Shown in pieces: positions 33,620 to 40,068 of a stretch of DNA of 44,976 nt. Made by a program: the position numbers and the translations under genes. This DNA comes from Thermaceae bacterium (GTDB lineage: Bacteria; Deinococcota; Deinococci; Deinococcales; Thermaceae). Under the pieces are notes generated by a model. That model had not been told where the DNA came from, ran no database searches, and saw only the letters and a program-made list of their open reading frames with translations. Position 1 is the first letter of the stretch. The number at the start of each line of letters is the position of its first letter. Where the stretch lies: NCBI GenBank assembly GCA_015478585.1, contig JADMIM010000020.1:1-44976 (forward strand), in the 5' to 3' direction.

Positions 33620-34510
33620 ATGCCTCGAGCCCTTTTGCTGGGTCTGGGTCTGCTGGTGGCCTGGGGAATGGCGGCCCCCGCCCCGCTAGGCCGGGTGTTC
33701 GTGATCGTGTTGGAGAATCACAGCTTCCAACAGGTGATTGGCAACCCCAACCTGCCCAACTTCAACCGTCTAGCCAAAACCTACGGCCTGGCAACGCACT
33801 ACTACGGCGTGGCCCATCCCAGCCTGCCCAACTACGTGGCCCTGATTGCCGGAGACACCTTCGGAAGCCACTCCGACAACCCCGCCCAGCGTTTCCAGGG
33901 GCCAACCCTGGCGGGGCAGCTCGAGGCCAAGGGGCTTTCCTGGCGGGCCTATCTGGAGACCCTGCCCGCACCGGGGTTTAGCGGAGCCTACGGGGGCAAC
34001 CCGGTGCTCTACGCCAAAAAGCACAACCCCTTCCTGCTATTTCCGGCCATCGCCGCCGACCCTGCCCTCCCCGACAAAGTGGTGGGGCTGGAGGCCCTCC
34101 GCCCCGACCTCGAGCGCAACCGCGTCCCCACCCTGGCCTTTATCGTGCCCAACCTCTGCCACGACCTGCACGGCGCACCCAGTTGTCCTTCTGGGCCAGC
34201 CCTGGACAAAGCCGGTGATGCCTTCCTGGGCCAGCTCGTCCAGAGCATCATGGCCTCTAAAGCCTGGGCGGGCAACGCAGCGATTATCCTGACCTTCGAC
34301 GAAGGCGAGGGTGGCACTGCTCCCAGCCCGCTCGAGGTAGGAGGCCGAGTAGCAACCGTGGTGATTGCCCGCCAGGGCGCACGGGGCCGGGTCTCGAGCA
34401 CTCCCTACAACCATTATTCGCTGCTGCGCACCCTCGAGGACGGCTGGGGTCTAGCCCCCCTGGGACACGCCGCCCAGGCCCGGCCCATGCTGGAGTTTTT
34501 CGCCCCCTGA
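33620..34510 (+). CDS. Secreted phosphoesterase / acid phosphatase (phospholipase C superfamily)
   Basis: A 296-residue protein with a signal peptide (MPRALLLGLGLLVAWGMAAP). The domain is the phosphoesterase family of acid phosphatase AcpA and phospholipase C: VFVIVLENHSFQQVIGNPN holds the metal-binding Glu/Asn near residue 32, HPSLPNYVALIAGD near residue 66 the Ser nucleophile region, LAFIVPNLCHDLH and IILTFDEGEG near residue 230 the further metal ligands, and PYNHYSLLRTLED near the C-terminus the His. It probably releases phosphate from external esters. The last 60 bp overlap the convergent GMC oxidoreductase gene. Confidence 0.88.
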   Translation: MPRALLLGLGLLVAWGMAAPAPLGRVFVIVLENHSFQQVIGNPNLPNFNRLAKTYGLATHYYGVAHPSLPNYVALIAGDTFGSHSDNPAQRFQGPTLAGQLEAKGLSWRAYLETLPAPGFSGAYGGNPVLYAKKHNPFLLFPAIAADPALPDKVVGLEALRPDLERNRVPTLAFIVPNLCHDLHGAPSCPSGPALDKAGDAFLGQLVQSIMASKAWAGNAAIILTFDEGEGGTAPSPLEVGGRVATVVIARQGARGRVSSTPYNHYSLLRTLEDGWGLAPLGHAAQARPMLEFFAP

Positions 34511-36043
34511 CAGCAGCAAGTCTGCGCCCCGCTCCGCTACCATGATGGTAGGGGCATTGGTGTTGCCGCGCACCACCTTTGGCAGCACCGAGGCATCTAT
34601 CACATAGAGGTTTTCACTTCCATATACCTTCAAACCTGCGTCCACCACCCGGCCCATGCTGCACGACCCGGCAGGGTGGTAGAGGGTTTGGGCATACTGG
34701 CGAACATAGGGCTCGAGTTCCCTATCTCGTCCTGGCGCGGCCTCTTCTCCTCGGTAGGCATCGAAGGCTTTTTGCGAAGCGATTTCCCTAGCCAGTTCCA
34801 CCCCGCGCCGCAACACTTCAATATCGTACTGTTCAGTCAAATACCTCGGCTGGATGCGCGGATTGGCTTCGGGGTTGGCGCTTTTCAACCCGATAAATCC
34901 TCGGCTTTGCGGGGCCACGAGGGTGGGGCCCAGGGTGAAATAGTTGCCCGCCGGGCGGGTGAAACCGTGGTCGGCGAAATAGGCCGGGCCAAAGTGATAT
35001 TGCAAATCGGGCGCGGGTGCATCCGGTAGCGCCCGTATAAAAGCTCCGGCTTCTGCCACATTGCTCACCAGCGGCCCGTTCTGACCGAGCAAAAAGTGCA
35101 CTAGGTTGCCCAGGTTCTCAGCTCTATCCAGGCTGACCGAAGTTTTGCAGTGCCAGATGACTGGCAAAGCCAAGTGATCCCAAAGCCCCTCTCCGACGGG
35201 TAAATCTTGTATTACAGGAATGTCGTGTTGACGCAGAGAACCCGCAGGGCCGATGCCAGAAAGCATCAGAATCTGCGGGCTGAGCACTGCACCGCCACTG
35301 ACGATTACTTTGGCGGCTCGAGCCCGCTTCATCTGCCCCTGGTGGCGGTATTCCACCCCTACAGCTCGAGTTTTCTCCATCAGAACGCGGTAAACCCTGG
35401 CCCCAGTTAACACAGAAAGATTGGGACGGGATAAAACCGGCTTCAAATACGCTGCCGCCGCGCTGTGCCGCACCCCATCTTTGTTGGTGACGTGGAGTAG
35501 GCCCACGCCCTCCTGCTCGGCCCCGTTGAAGTCGTCGTTGCGCTTCAGACCCGCTTGTACACTCGCTTCAACAAAAGCCTGCGAGAGCGGATTCGTGTAG
35601 CGTCTTTGCTCGACGTTCAAGGGGCCGTCGCCACCATGATATTCGGAAGGCCCCAGGAAGTGGGTCTCGAGCTTTTTGAAGTAGGGCAGCACCTCGGTAT
35701 AGCTCCAGCCAGGCAGGTTCCAGTCGTCGTAGTCGCGCTTATTGCCCCGAATGTAAATCATGGCGTTGATGGCACTGCTGCCGCCCAGCACCTTGCCGCG
35801 CGGCCAGAACAGCTCACGCCCCCCCATCTCGGCCTGCGGCTCGGTATAAAAAGCCCAGTCGGCCTTGGTCTTGAACAGCTTATAGAAGGCTGCCGGAGTC
35901 CGGTGGTACAGGCCGCGCTCCCTGCCACCAGCCTCGAGCAGCAGCACCTTCGCGTCTGGCTTCGCGCTCAGCCGGTTCGCCAGCACGCACCCCGCCGAAC
36001 CCGCCCCCACGATGATGAAATCGAACTCCGGTTCTCGCGTCAT
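34451..36043 (-). CDS. GMC family FAD oxidoreductase (choline dehydrogenase-like)
   Basis: A 530-residue glucose-methanol-choline oxidoreductase. The FAD Rossmann motif FIIVGAGSAGCVLANRLS lies at residues 9-26, the GMC signature 1 region WPRGKVLGGSSAINAMIYIRGN near residues 80-101, signature 2 GGAVLSPQILMLSGIGP near residue 255, and the catalytic His in LYHPAGSCSMG near residue 470, with N in GNTNAPTIMVAE near residue 502. It oxidises a primary alcohol such as choline or a polyethylene glycol-like substrate; specificity is not readable. No betaine aldehyde dehydrogenase is nearby. The C-terminus runs 60 bp into the convergent phosphoesterase gene. Confidence 0.92.
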   Translation of the reverse strand: MTREPEFDFIIVGAGSAGCVLANRLSAKPDAKVLLLEAGGRERGLYHRTPAAFYKLFKTKADWAFYTEPQAEMGGRELFWPRGKVLGGSSAINAMIYIRGNKRDYDDWNLPGWSYTEVLPYFKKLETHFLGPSEYHGGDGPLNVEQRRYTNPLSQAFVEASVQAGLKRNDDFNGAEQEGVGLLHVTNKDGVRHSAAAAYLKPVLSRPNLSVLTGARVYRVLMEKTRAVGVEYRHQGQMKRARAAKVIVSGGAVLSPQILMLSGIGPAGSLRQHDIPVIQDLPVGEGLWDHLALPVIWHCKTSVSLDRAENLGNLVHFLLGQNGPLVSNVAEAGAFIRALPDAPAPDLQYHFGPAYFADHGFTRPAGNYFTLGPTLVAPQSRGFIGLKSANPEANPRIQPRYLTEQYDIEVLRRGVELAREIASQKAFDAYRGEEAAPGRDRELEPYVRQYAQTLYHPAGSCSMGRVVDAGLKVYGSENLYVIDASVLPKVVRGNTNAPTIMVAERGADLLLSGGEKLQHGPGLGGVSQGG

Positions 36044-36068
36044 TGGTCAGGAATATTTTATGACGTTT

Positions 36069-36140
36069 GTAGGGGCAGACCTACGTGTCTGCCCTTCAAT
36101 CTGCGGGGCGTGAAGGGCGAACACCCAGGTTCGCCCCTAC
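36069..36140. repeat. Nested palindromic repeat (GTAGGGGC ... GCCCCTAC)
   Basis: The outer arms GTAGGGGC (36069-36076) and GCCCCTAC (36133-36140) enclose two hairpins: GGGCAGAC with GTCTGCCC (36073-36094) and GGGCGAAC with GTTCGCCC (36115-36136). It fills the gap between the helicase and the GMC gene. Repeats with GTAGGGGC...GCCCCTAC ends are dispersed in many bacterial genomes. Confidence 0.7.
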
Positions 36141-36145
36141 GAAAA

Positions 36146-38548
36146 TCAGCCGACGCGCTCGAGCCGTGCGTGCCGCACCGCCAGCTTCCGCACCCCATCT
36201 CCGAAAGCGACGGTGGCAACCCCGTCCTCGAGGCCGATGATTAAGCCCGTCCCGAAGCGGAAATGCTTGACCTTGTGCCCCACCTCGAGCCTGCCGTTCT
36301 TCTCCGGTACAGGCTTGAGAATGTAGCCCTCGAGGTCGCCAAACTCTCCGTCTGCGACAGCTCCCGAACCCACATCAAAGGCTTCCCAGACAGCTCGAGC
36401 CTCTGCGGTTAGACCCAAATCCTCGAGCCAGCCCTTCCCTTTCGCATAATCAAACAACCGCAGCACTTTTGCCGCCAGGGGCTGGGCGTTTTCCGACTCC
36501 CACCACTGGTACAAGAACCGCTCGAGGCCCAGCTTCCATGCGCCTCGAGCCAGGGCCAGGGTTTGCGCCGTGGACAGGGTTTCTGGGCTCGTAGAAAGTG
36601 CCTCCCCCACGCGCTCGACGGCACTCAGGGTTTGCAGGTGCTCGGCTTCCTTAAGGAAAGGCGAGAGTGGGAGGGCTGAGAGCGCATATAGGAAGGTGTG
36701 CCGGGAACTGCGGGTGAGGGCCACGTAGAACAGCCGCCGCTCCTCCTCGAGGCTCTCCGCACCGCTGTAGGGCAAAGTTCCCTCGTTGCAGTCGGGGATA
36801 AAGACATAGGGCCACTCCAAACCCTTGGCCCGGAACACCGTCATCAGGCTAATGCGCTCCTTGGTACTGTCCTGCGCGTGCTGTTCCTGAGCCAAGTTCT
36901 CGATGTGATTTAGCAGCTCGGGGACGCTGCCTTTGTCACGCGCATAGTCCAAAAAGGCCCGCACACTCTCGGCTTTCCCCGCCCCGACCTCGTAAAACCC
37001 AGATGAGCGGGCCAGATGGCGGCGGAAGTCGAGACGGGCCTCGAGGCTCTCCAAAACTGCGTGGGCCGTGCTTCTTTCAATCGCGCCAGGCAGCCATTCG
37101 AAGATTTCGACCAGCTCGCGCAGCCGCTTGGCGACCCGCTCCTCAGCTTTTGAGGCGGCTTCTGTCAGCACCGAGACGAGCGATTTGTCGCGTTCAACCC
37201 CCTTCCAAACCGAATCCGCCAGTGCTCTGGTCAGGTAGCGCTTGGGGGCGTTGTAGATTTGCAGCCACATGCGCTTACGAGACTCGGAATTCCCCGGTTC
37301 TCTGCCCAGATGCAAGTACGAGAGCAGGGTCTGAATCTCGGTGCGCTCGTAAAACGGCGTGCCCCCCACGACCTTGTAGGGGATTTGCCACTCGATAAGG
37401 GATTGCTCGAGGTAGGGGGTCTGCGCATATAGCCGCACCAGTACCACAATTTCCTGCGGCCTCGCGCCCTCCTCTAGGGCCCCGGCGATGTCGCTGGCTA
37501 GACTCTCGGCCTGGGCCGGGGTGTGGGGCTCGAGCCTTACGTGAACCTTCCCGGTGAAGCCCTTCGTCAGGCTCAAACGTTTAGGCTCGCGGTTGGTGTT
37601 CTGCGCGATCACCCGGCCCGCCAGCGCGACCTGCGGCGCGGGGCAGCGGAAGCTGTCGCGGATGAGGTATTTTTGCGCGTTATAGCGCGAGGCGAACTCC
37701 AAGATAAACCTCGGGGACGCACCCCGCCACTCGTAAATGGTCTGGTCGTCGTCGCCCACCGCCATGTAGTTGTGGTGCGAGGCCGTAATCAAGTCCAGCA
37801 TCTCTGACTGGGCCAGGTTCACGTCCTGGAACTCGTCCACTAGCACCGCTTGAAAAGCACTCTGCACCGTCTTCAGCAGCCCCGGATGCCGCACCAACAG
37901 CTCCCAGCCAGTCATCAGCATGTCGTCGTAGGTGAGGAGGCCGGAGTCCTGCCGGACGCGCTCGAGCAGCTTGTACAGATCCAAGTACCACTCGAGGTCA
38001 CGCGGCGCTCTCGCCTGCGAGGCCACCTTCAGCGCCTCAGGCGGGAGGTTCGCGCCCTCCAGGTCGGCGTACTGCAAGTTCCCCTTGGCGGCCCCCACGT
38101 AGCTCAGGAAGTCCTCGCTGTCGAGGTTCTCGAGTTCCTCCGCCCACGGCGCTTTGAGGGCTCGAGCCTGGCGTAAGGTCTGATTCAGCAGGAGGCGGTC
38201 GGCGCTCTCCTCTTTGGCCCTGGTGTCGTCCAGCCGCAGCAGCCCCTCGCCCGCCGCCTTCCGCACGATGCGGTAGCCCAGCGCGTGCAGCGTGGAAACC
38301 TGCACCGACTGAGTGTGGGGGAACGCCGCCAGCAGCCGCTTGAAGTCGTCGGTTGCCATGCGGCTGAAGCTGGTCGCCAGCACCTTGCGCGAATCGAAAA
38401 CCCGCTCCCGTACGAGGCGCTCGATGCGGTGTACCAGCGCGGTGGTTTTGCCCGCGCCCGCCACCGCGAACACCAGGGCTGGCCCTTCGTTATGGGCCAC
38501 GATGAGGCGTTGTTCGTCGGTGAGGCGGAGGGTAGGCACAGCTTTCAC
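36146..38548 (-). CDS. UvrD/PcrA-like superfamily 1 DNA helicase
   Basis: An 800-residue SF1A helicase that unwinds DNA 3' to 5' in repair or replication restart. The Walker A motif is AVAGAGKTT (residues 28-36); motif Ia is LATSFSRMATDDF, motif II VLVDEFQDVN near residue 245, motif III VGDDDQTIYEWRGASP near residue 267, motif IV RDSFRCP, motif V LMTVFRAKGLEWPYVFIPD near residue 575 and motif VI RRLFYVALTRSS near residue 605. The C-terminal 45 residues (VGHKVKHFRFGTGLIIGLEDG...) form the PcrA-type Tudor-like RNA-polymerase-binding domain. The start is GTG at 38548. Its first 42 bp are duplicated at 39222-39271 beyond a toxin-antitoxin pair. Confidence 0.95.
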   Translation of the reverse strand: MKAVPTLRLTDEQRLIVAHNEGPALVFAVAGAGKTTALVHRIERLVRERVFDSRKVLATSFSRMATDDFKRLLAAFPHTQSVQVSTLHALGYRIVRKAAGEGLLRLDDTRAKEESADRLLLNQTLRQARALKAPWAEELENLDSEDFLSYVGAAKGNLQYADLEGANLPPEALKVASQARAPRDLEWYLDLYKLLERVRQDSGLLTYDDMLMTGWELLVRHPGLLKTVQSAFQAVLVDEFQDVNLAQSEMLDLITASHHNYMAVGDDDQTIYEWRGASPRFILEFASRYNAQKYLIRDSFRCPAPQVALAGRVIAQNTNREPKRLSLTKGFTGKVHVRLEPHTPAQAESLASDIAGALEEGARPQEIVVLVRLYAQTPYLEQSLIEWQIPYKVVGGTPFYERTEIQTLLSYLHLGREPGNSESRKRMWLQIYNAPKRYLTRALADSVWKGVERDKSLVSVLTEAASKAEERVAKRLRELVEIFEWLPGAIERSTAHAVLESLEARLDFRRHLARSSGFYEVGAGKAESVRAFLDYARDKGSVPELLNHIENLAQEQHAQDSTKERISLMTVFRAKGLEWPYVFIPDCNEGTLPYSGAESLEEERRLFYVALTRSSRHTFLYALSALPLSPFLKEAEHLQTLSAVERVGEALSTSPETLSTAQTLALARGAWKLGLERFLYQWWESENAQPLAAKVLRLFDYAKGKGWLEDLGLTAEARAVWEAFDVGSGAVADGEFGDLEGYILKPVPEKNGRLEVGHKVKHFRFGTGLIIGLEDGVATVAFGDGVRKLAVRHARLERVG

Positions 38549-38556
38549 AGTTTAGC
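38507..38556. repeat. 50-bp perfect direct repeat, copy 1 (helicase 5' end)
   Basis: Identical base for base to 39222-39271. This copy includes the GTG start and first codons of the helicase gene. The 665 bp between the copies hold an RHH antitoxin and MazF gene. Confidence 0.93.
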
Positions 38557-38616
38557 CAAATTCTCGAGTATTGGCAGGTTGTCACCCTTAGTACATTTTG
38601 GTACGCCAATTTAGAG

Positions 38617-38622
38617 TATATT
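38617..38622 (+). promoter_or_regulatory. -10 box (TATATT) of the toxin-antitoxin operon, leaderless spacing
   Basis: TATATT lies 7 nt before the antitoxin ATG. Just upstream, GTAC-ATTTTG-GTAC (38591-38604) is symmetric and well placed to be an antitoxin operator. Confidence 0.55.
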
Positions 38623-38629
38623 TTGTAGT

Positions 38630-38860
38630 ATGGCGAACACCAAGCTGAGCGTGAGCGTTGATAGCCGTCTGGCACACTTTATTAACACCTACCAAACCGA
38701 TCACGACGTTCCCACCAAATCTGAAGTTGTGGAACGCGCCCTCGAGCTGTTGCAAAGCCAAGAGCTGAAGCGACAGTACGCCCAAGCCTATCAAGAATGG
38801 GAGGAGAGCGGCGAGGCCCAAGTCTGGGATGTCACCGTCGGGGACGGGCTAAGCCGATGA
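38630..38860 (+). CDS. RHH (MazE/CopG-like) antitoxin
   Basis: A 76-residue protein. Residues 5-50 form a ribbon-helix-helix domain: LSVSVDSRLAHFINTYQ, a loop, then VPTKSEVVERALELLQ. Residues 51-76 are acidic and Trp-containing (QEWEESGEAQVWDV), typical of the toxin-binding tail of MazF antitoxins. The domain binds DNA and should repress its own promoter. The stop overlaps the MazF start (ATGA), giving coupled translation. The mRNA is probably leaderless. The pair is bracketed by the 50-bp direct repeat. Confidence 0.85.
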   Translation: MANTKLSVSVDSRLAHFINTYQTDHDVPTKSEVVERALELLQSQELKRQYAQAYQEWEESGEAQVWDVTVGDGLSR

Positions 38861-39204
38861 GGCGCGGCGACATCTACATCGCCGACCTCGAGCCCGTCAA
38901 AGGCTCCGAGGCCAACAAACGCCGCCCGGTGCTCATCGTTAGCAACAACGACTCAAATGAAACTGTAGAGGAACGCGGCGCAGGGATGATTACCGTCATT
39001 CCTTTGACGACCAACACAGAACGGGTGCTGGCCTTTCATACCTTTTTACTCGCAGAAGAGACCGGTCTCAGCGCCGATGGCAAAGCTCAGGCCGAGCAAA
39101 TCCGGGCCATTAGCACCAACCGTCTGGGACAGTTTGTAGGAAGTGTGCCGAAAGAACGGATGCTCGAGGTCAACGCGGCACTGAGATTGCATTTATCGCT
39201 TTAG
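38857..39204 (+). CDS. mazF: MazF-family endoribonuclease toxin
   Basis: A 115-residue MazF/PemK toxin that cuts single-stranded RNA at short sequence motifs. The N-terminus RRGDIYIADLEPVKGSEANKRRPVLIVSNN holds the conserved GDI and RPVLIVS elements (the catalytic Arg lies in the latter); VIPLTTNTER and QAEQIRAISTNRLG near residue 85 hold the conserved Thr and the DQIR-like motif. It starts within the antitoxin stop codon. The open frame begins earlier (38797), but that part is the antitoxin's coding sequence in another frame. Confidence 0.93.
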   Translation: MRRGDIYIADLEPVKGSEANKRRPVLIVSNNDSNETVEERGAGMITVIPLTTNTERVLAFHTFLLAEETGLSADGKAQAEQIRAISTNRLGQFVGSVPKERMLEVNAALRLHLSL

Positions 39205-39221
39205 CAGTAGGCCAAGAAGGC

Positions 39222-39271
39222 GCGTTGTTCGTCGGTGAGGCGGAGGGTAGGCACAGCTTTCACAGTTTAGC
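39222..39271. repeat. 50-bp perfect direct repeat, copy 2
   Basis: Second copy of 38507-38556, starting 18 nt after the mazF stop. It corresponds to the first 14 helicase codons plus the bases just upstream, without the rest of that gene. Confidence 0.93.
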
Positions 39272-39307
39272 GGAACTCTTCTATACGCTCGGCTACTTCA
39301 CACATCT

Positions 39308-39535
39308 TCATTCCGAATCCGATGCCTCCAAATCTTTTCCATCAAAATGCGTTACTGTAGATTCTTCTCCGTTATCAAATATCTCTTCACCATCGAACTT
39401 ATCTAAGGCTTCTGTCAAGGAGAAACTGTTTAGAATTTCTTTGGCAATAGGTATGGCATCATATGGGTCTTCAACATCCTCCACCGGCACATCAAAGGCG
39501 AATAGCTTGTAGACACGAACCAAGGCTTCAGGCAT
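39308..39535 (-). CDS. Small acidic hypothetical protein in AT-rich patch
   Basis: A 75-residue acidic protein (MPEALVRVYKLFAFDVPVED, then a tail rich in Asp/Glu such as DGEEIFDNGEES). No family is recognised. GAGGTG (39541-39546) precedes the ATG at 39535, which supports translation. The region is clearly richer in A and T than the flanking genes and uses codons such as TTA, AAA and ATA more often, a sign of acquired DNA. An antisense frame exists but has no ribosome binding site. Possibly linked to the nuclease-like gene upstream. Confidence 0.55.
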   Translation of the reverse strand: MPEALVRVYKLFAFDVPVEDVEDPYDAIPIAKEILNSFSLTEALDKFDGEEIFDNGEESTVTHFDGKDLEASDSE

Positions 39536-39588
39536 ATAACACCTCGTTTCCTAATATCCAATCAACAGAATACCGTGTAGGGGGAGTA

Positions 39589-40047
39589 TCAAGCGATGTA
39601 CATAGTTTCTAGGAAGGCGTACACCTGTTTGAAATCCTCGTGGCGGTATTTATTCCGAACGGCGAGCACCAAATATTCGACACCGTGCATCATGGCGGCC
39701 TGAAAAATATCTTTCAGAAATTGATAGTTTTGGACGGCTCTACCAGCTTCAATCTCAATAACGATGGTTCCATCTTGGCTGACAGCATCAGCATTGAAAT
39801 ATTTGTCTACTTTATTACCCAAACCGAAGAGCACAGGAACTTTGATTTTCTGTGTGCCCTTCTTCCCACTCTCAACAAAGAAACCTATTTTCTCAAAATG
39901 TGGCTTGAGCAACTGCAAAACATCGTTGCTGACCAAGTTGTTTTTGGAAGACGTAATCTGGGCTTCGACAGCGAAGAAGCAGCTTACAACCTGTTGTATT
40001 TGCGGATTAATCCCAACCGACCTCGGGAAAAACTGAAACTGAATCAT
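39589..40047 (-). CDS. Putative PD-(D/E)XK restriction-endonuclease-like protein
   Basis: A 152-residue protein. The central part has a pattern like BglII/PD-(D/E)XK nucleases: KVDKYFNADAVSQDGTIVIEIEAGRAV, with an Asp before the strand and E-x-E inside IVIEIEAG, followed by FLKDIFQAAMMHGVEYLVLAVRN. The residues fit a D-ExE active site, a known variant of D-ExK. A role as a restriction or defence nuclease, or a solitary remnant, is inference; no methyltransferase is near. AT-rich composition like its neighbour suggests transfer. It starts at 40047, 21 nt downstream of the kinase stop, on the same strand, behind AGGA. Confidence 0.55.
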   Translation of the reverse strand: MIQFQFFPRSVGINPQIQQVVSCFFAVEAQITSSKNNLVSNDVLQLLKPHFEKIGFFVESGKKGTQKIKVPVLFGLGNKVDKYFNADAVSQDGTIVIEIEAGRAVQNYQFLKDIFQAAMMHGVEYLVLAVRNKYRHEDFKQVYAFLETMYIA

Positions 40048-40068
40048 TCCTGTACGCGAATCCTAACA

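Noticed and set aside
38797-38856. N-terminal extension of mazF
   Set aside because: These codons lie within the antitoxin gene in another frame; MazF proteins begin at RRGDI, and the ATGA overlap at 38857 is the natural start.
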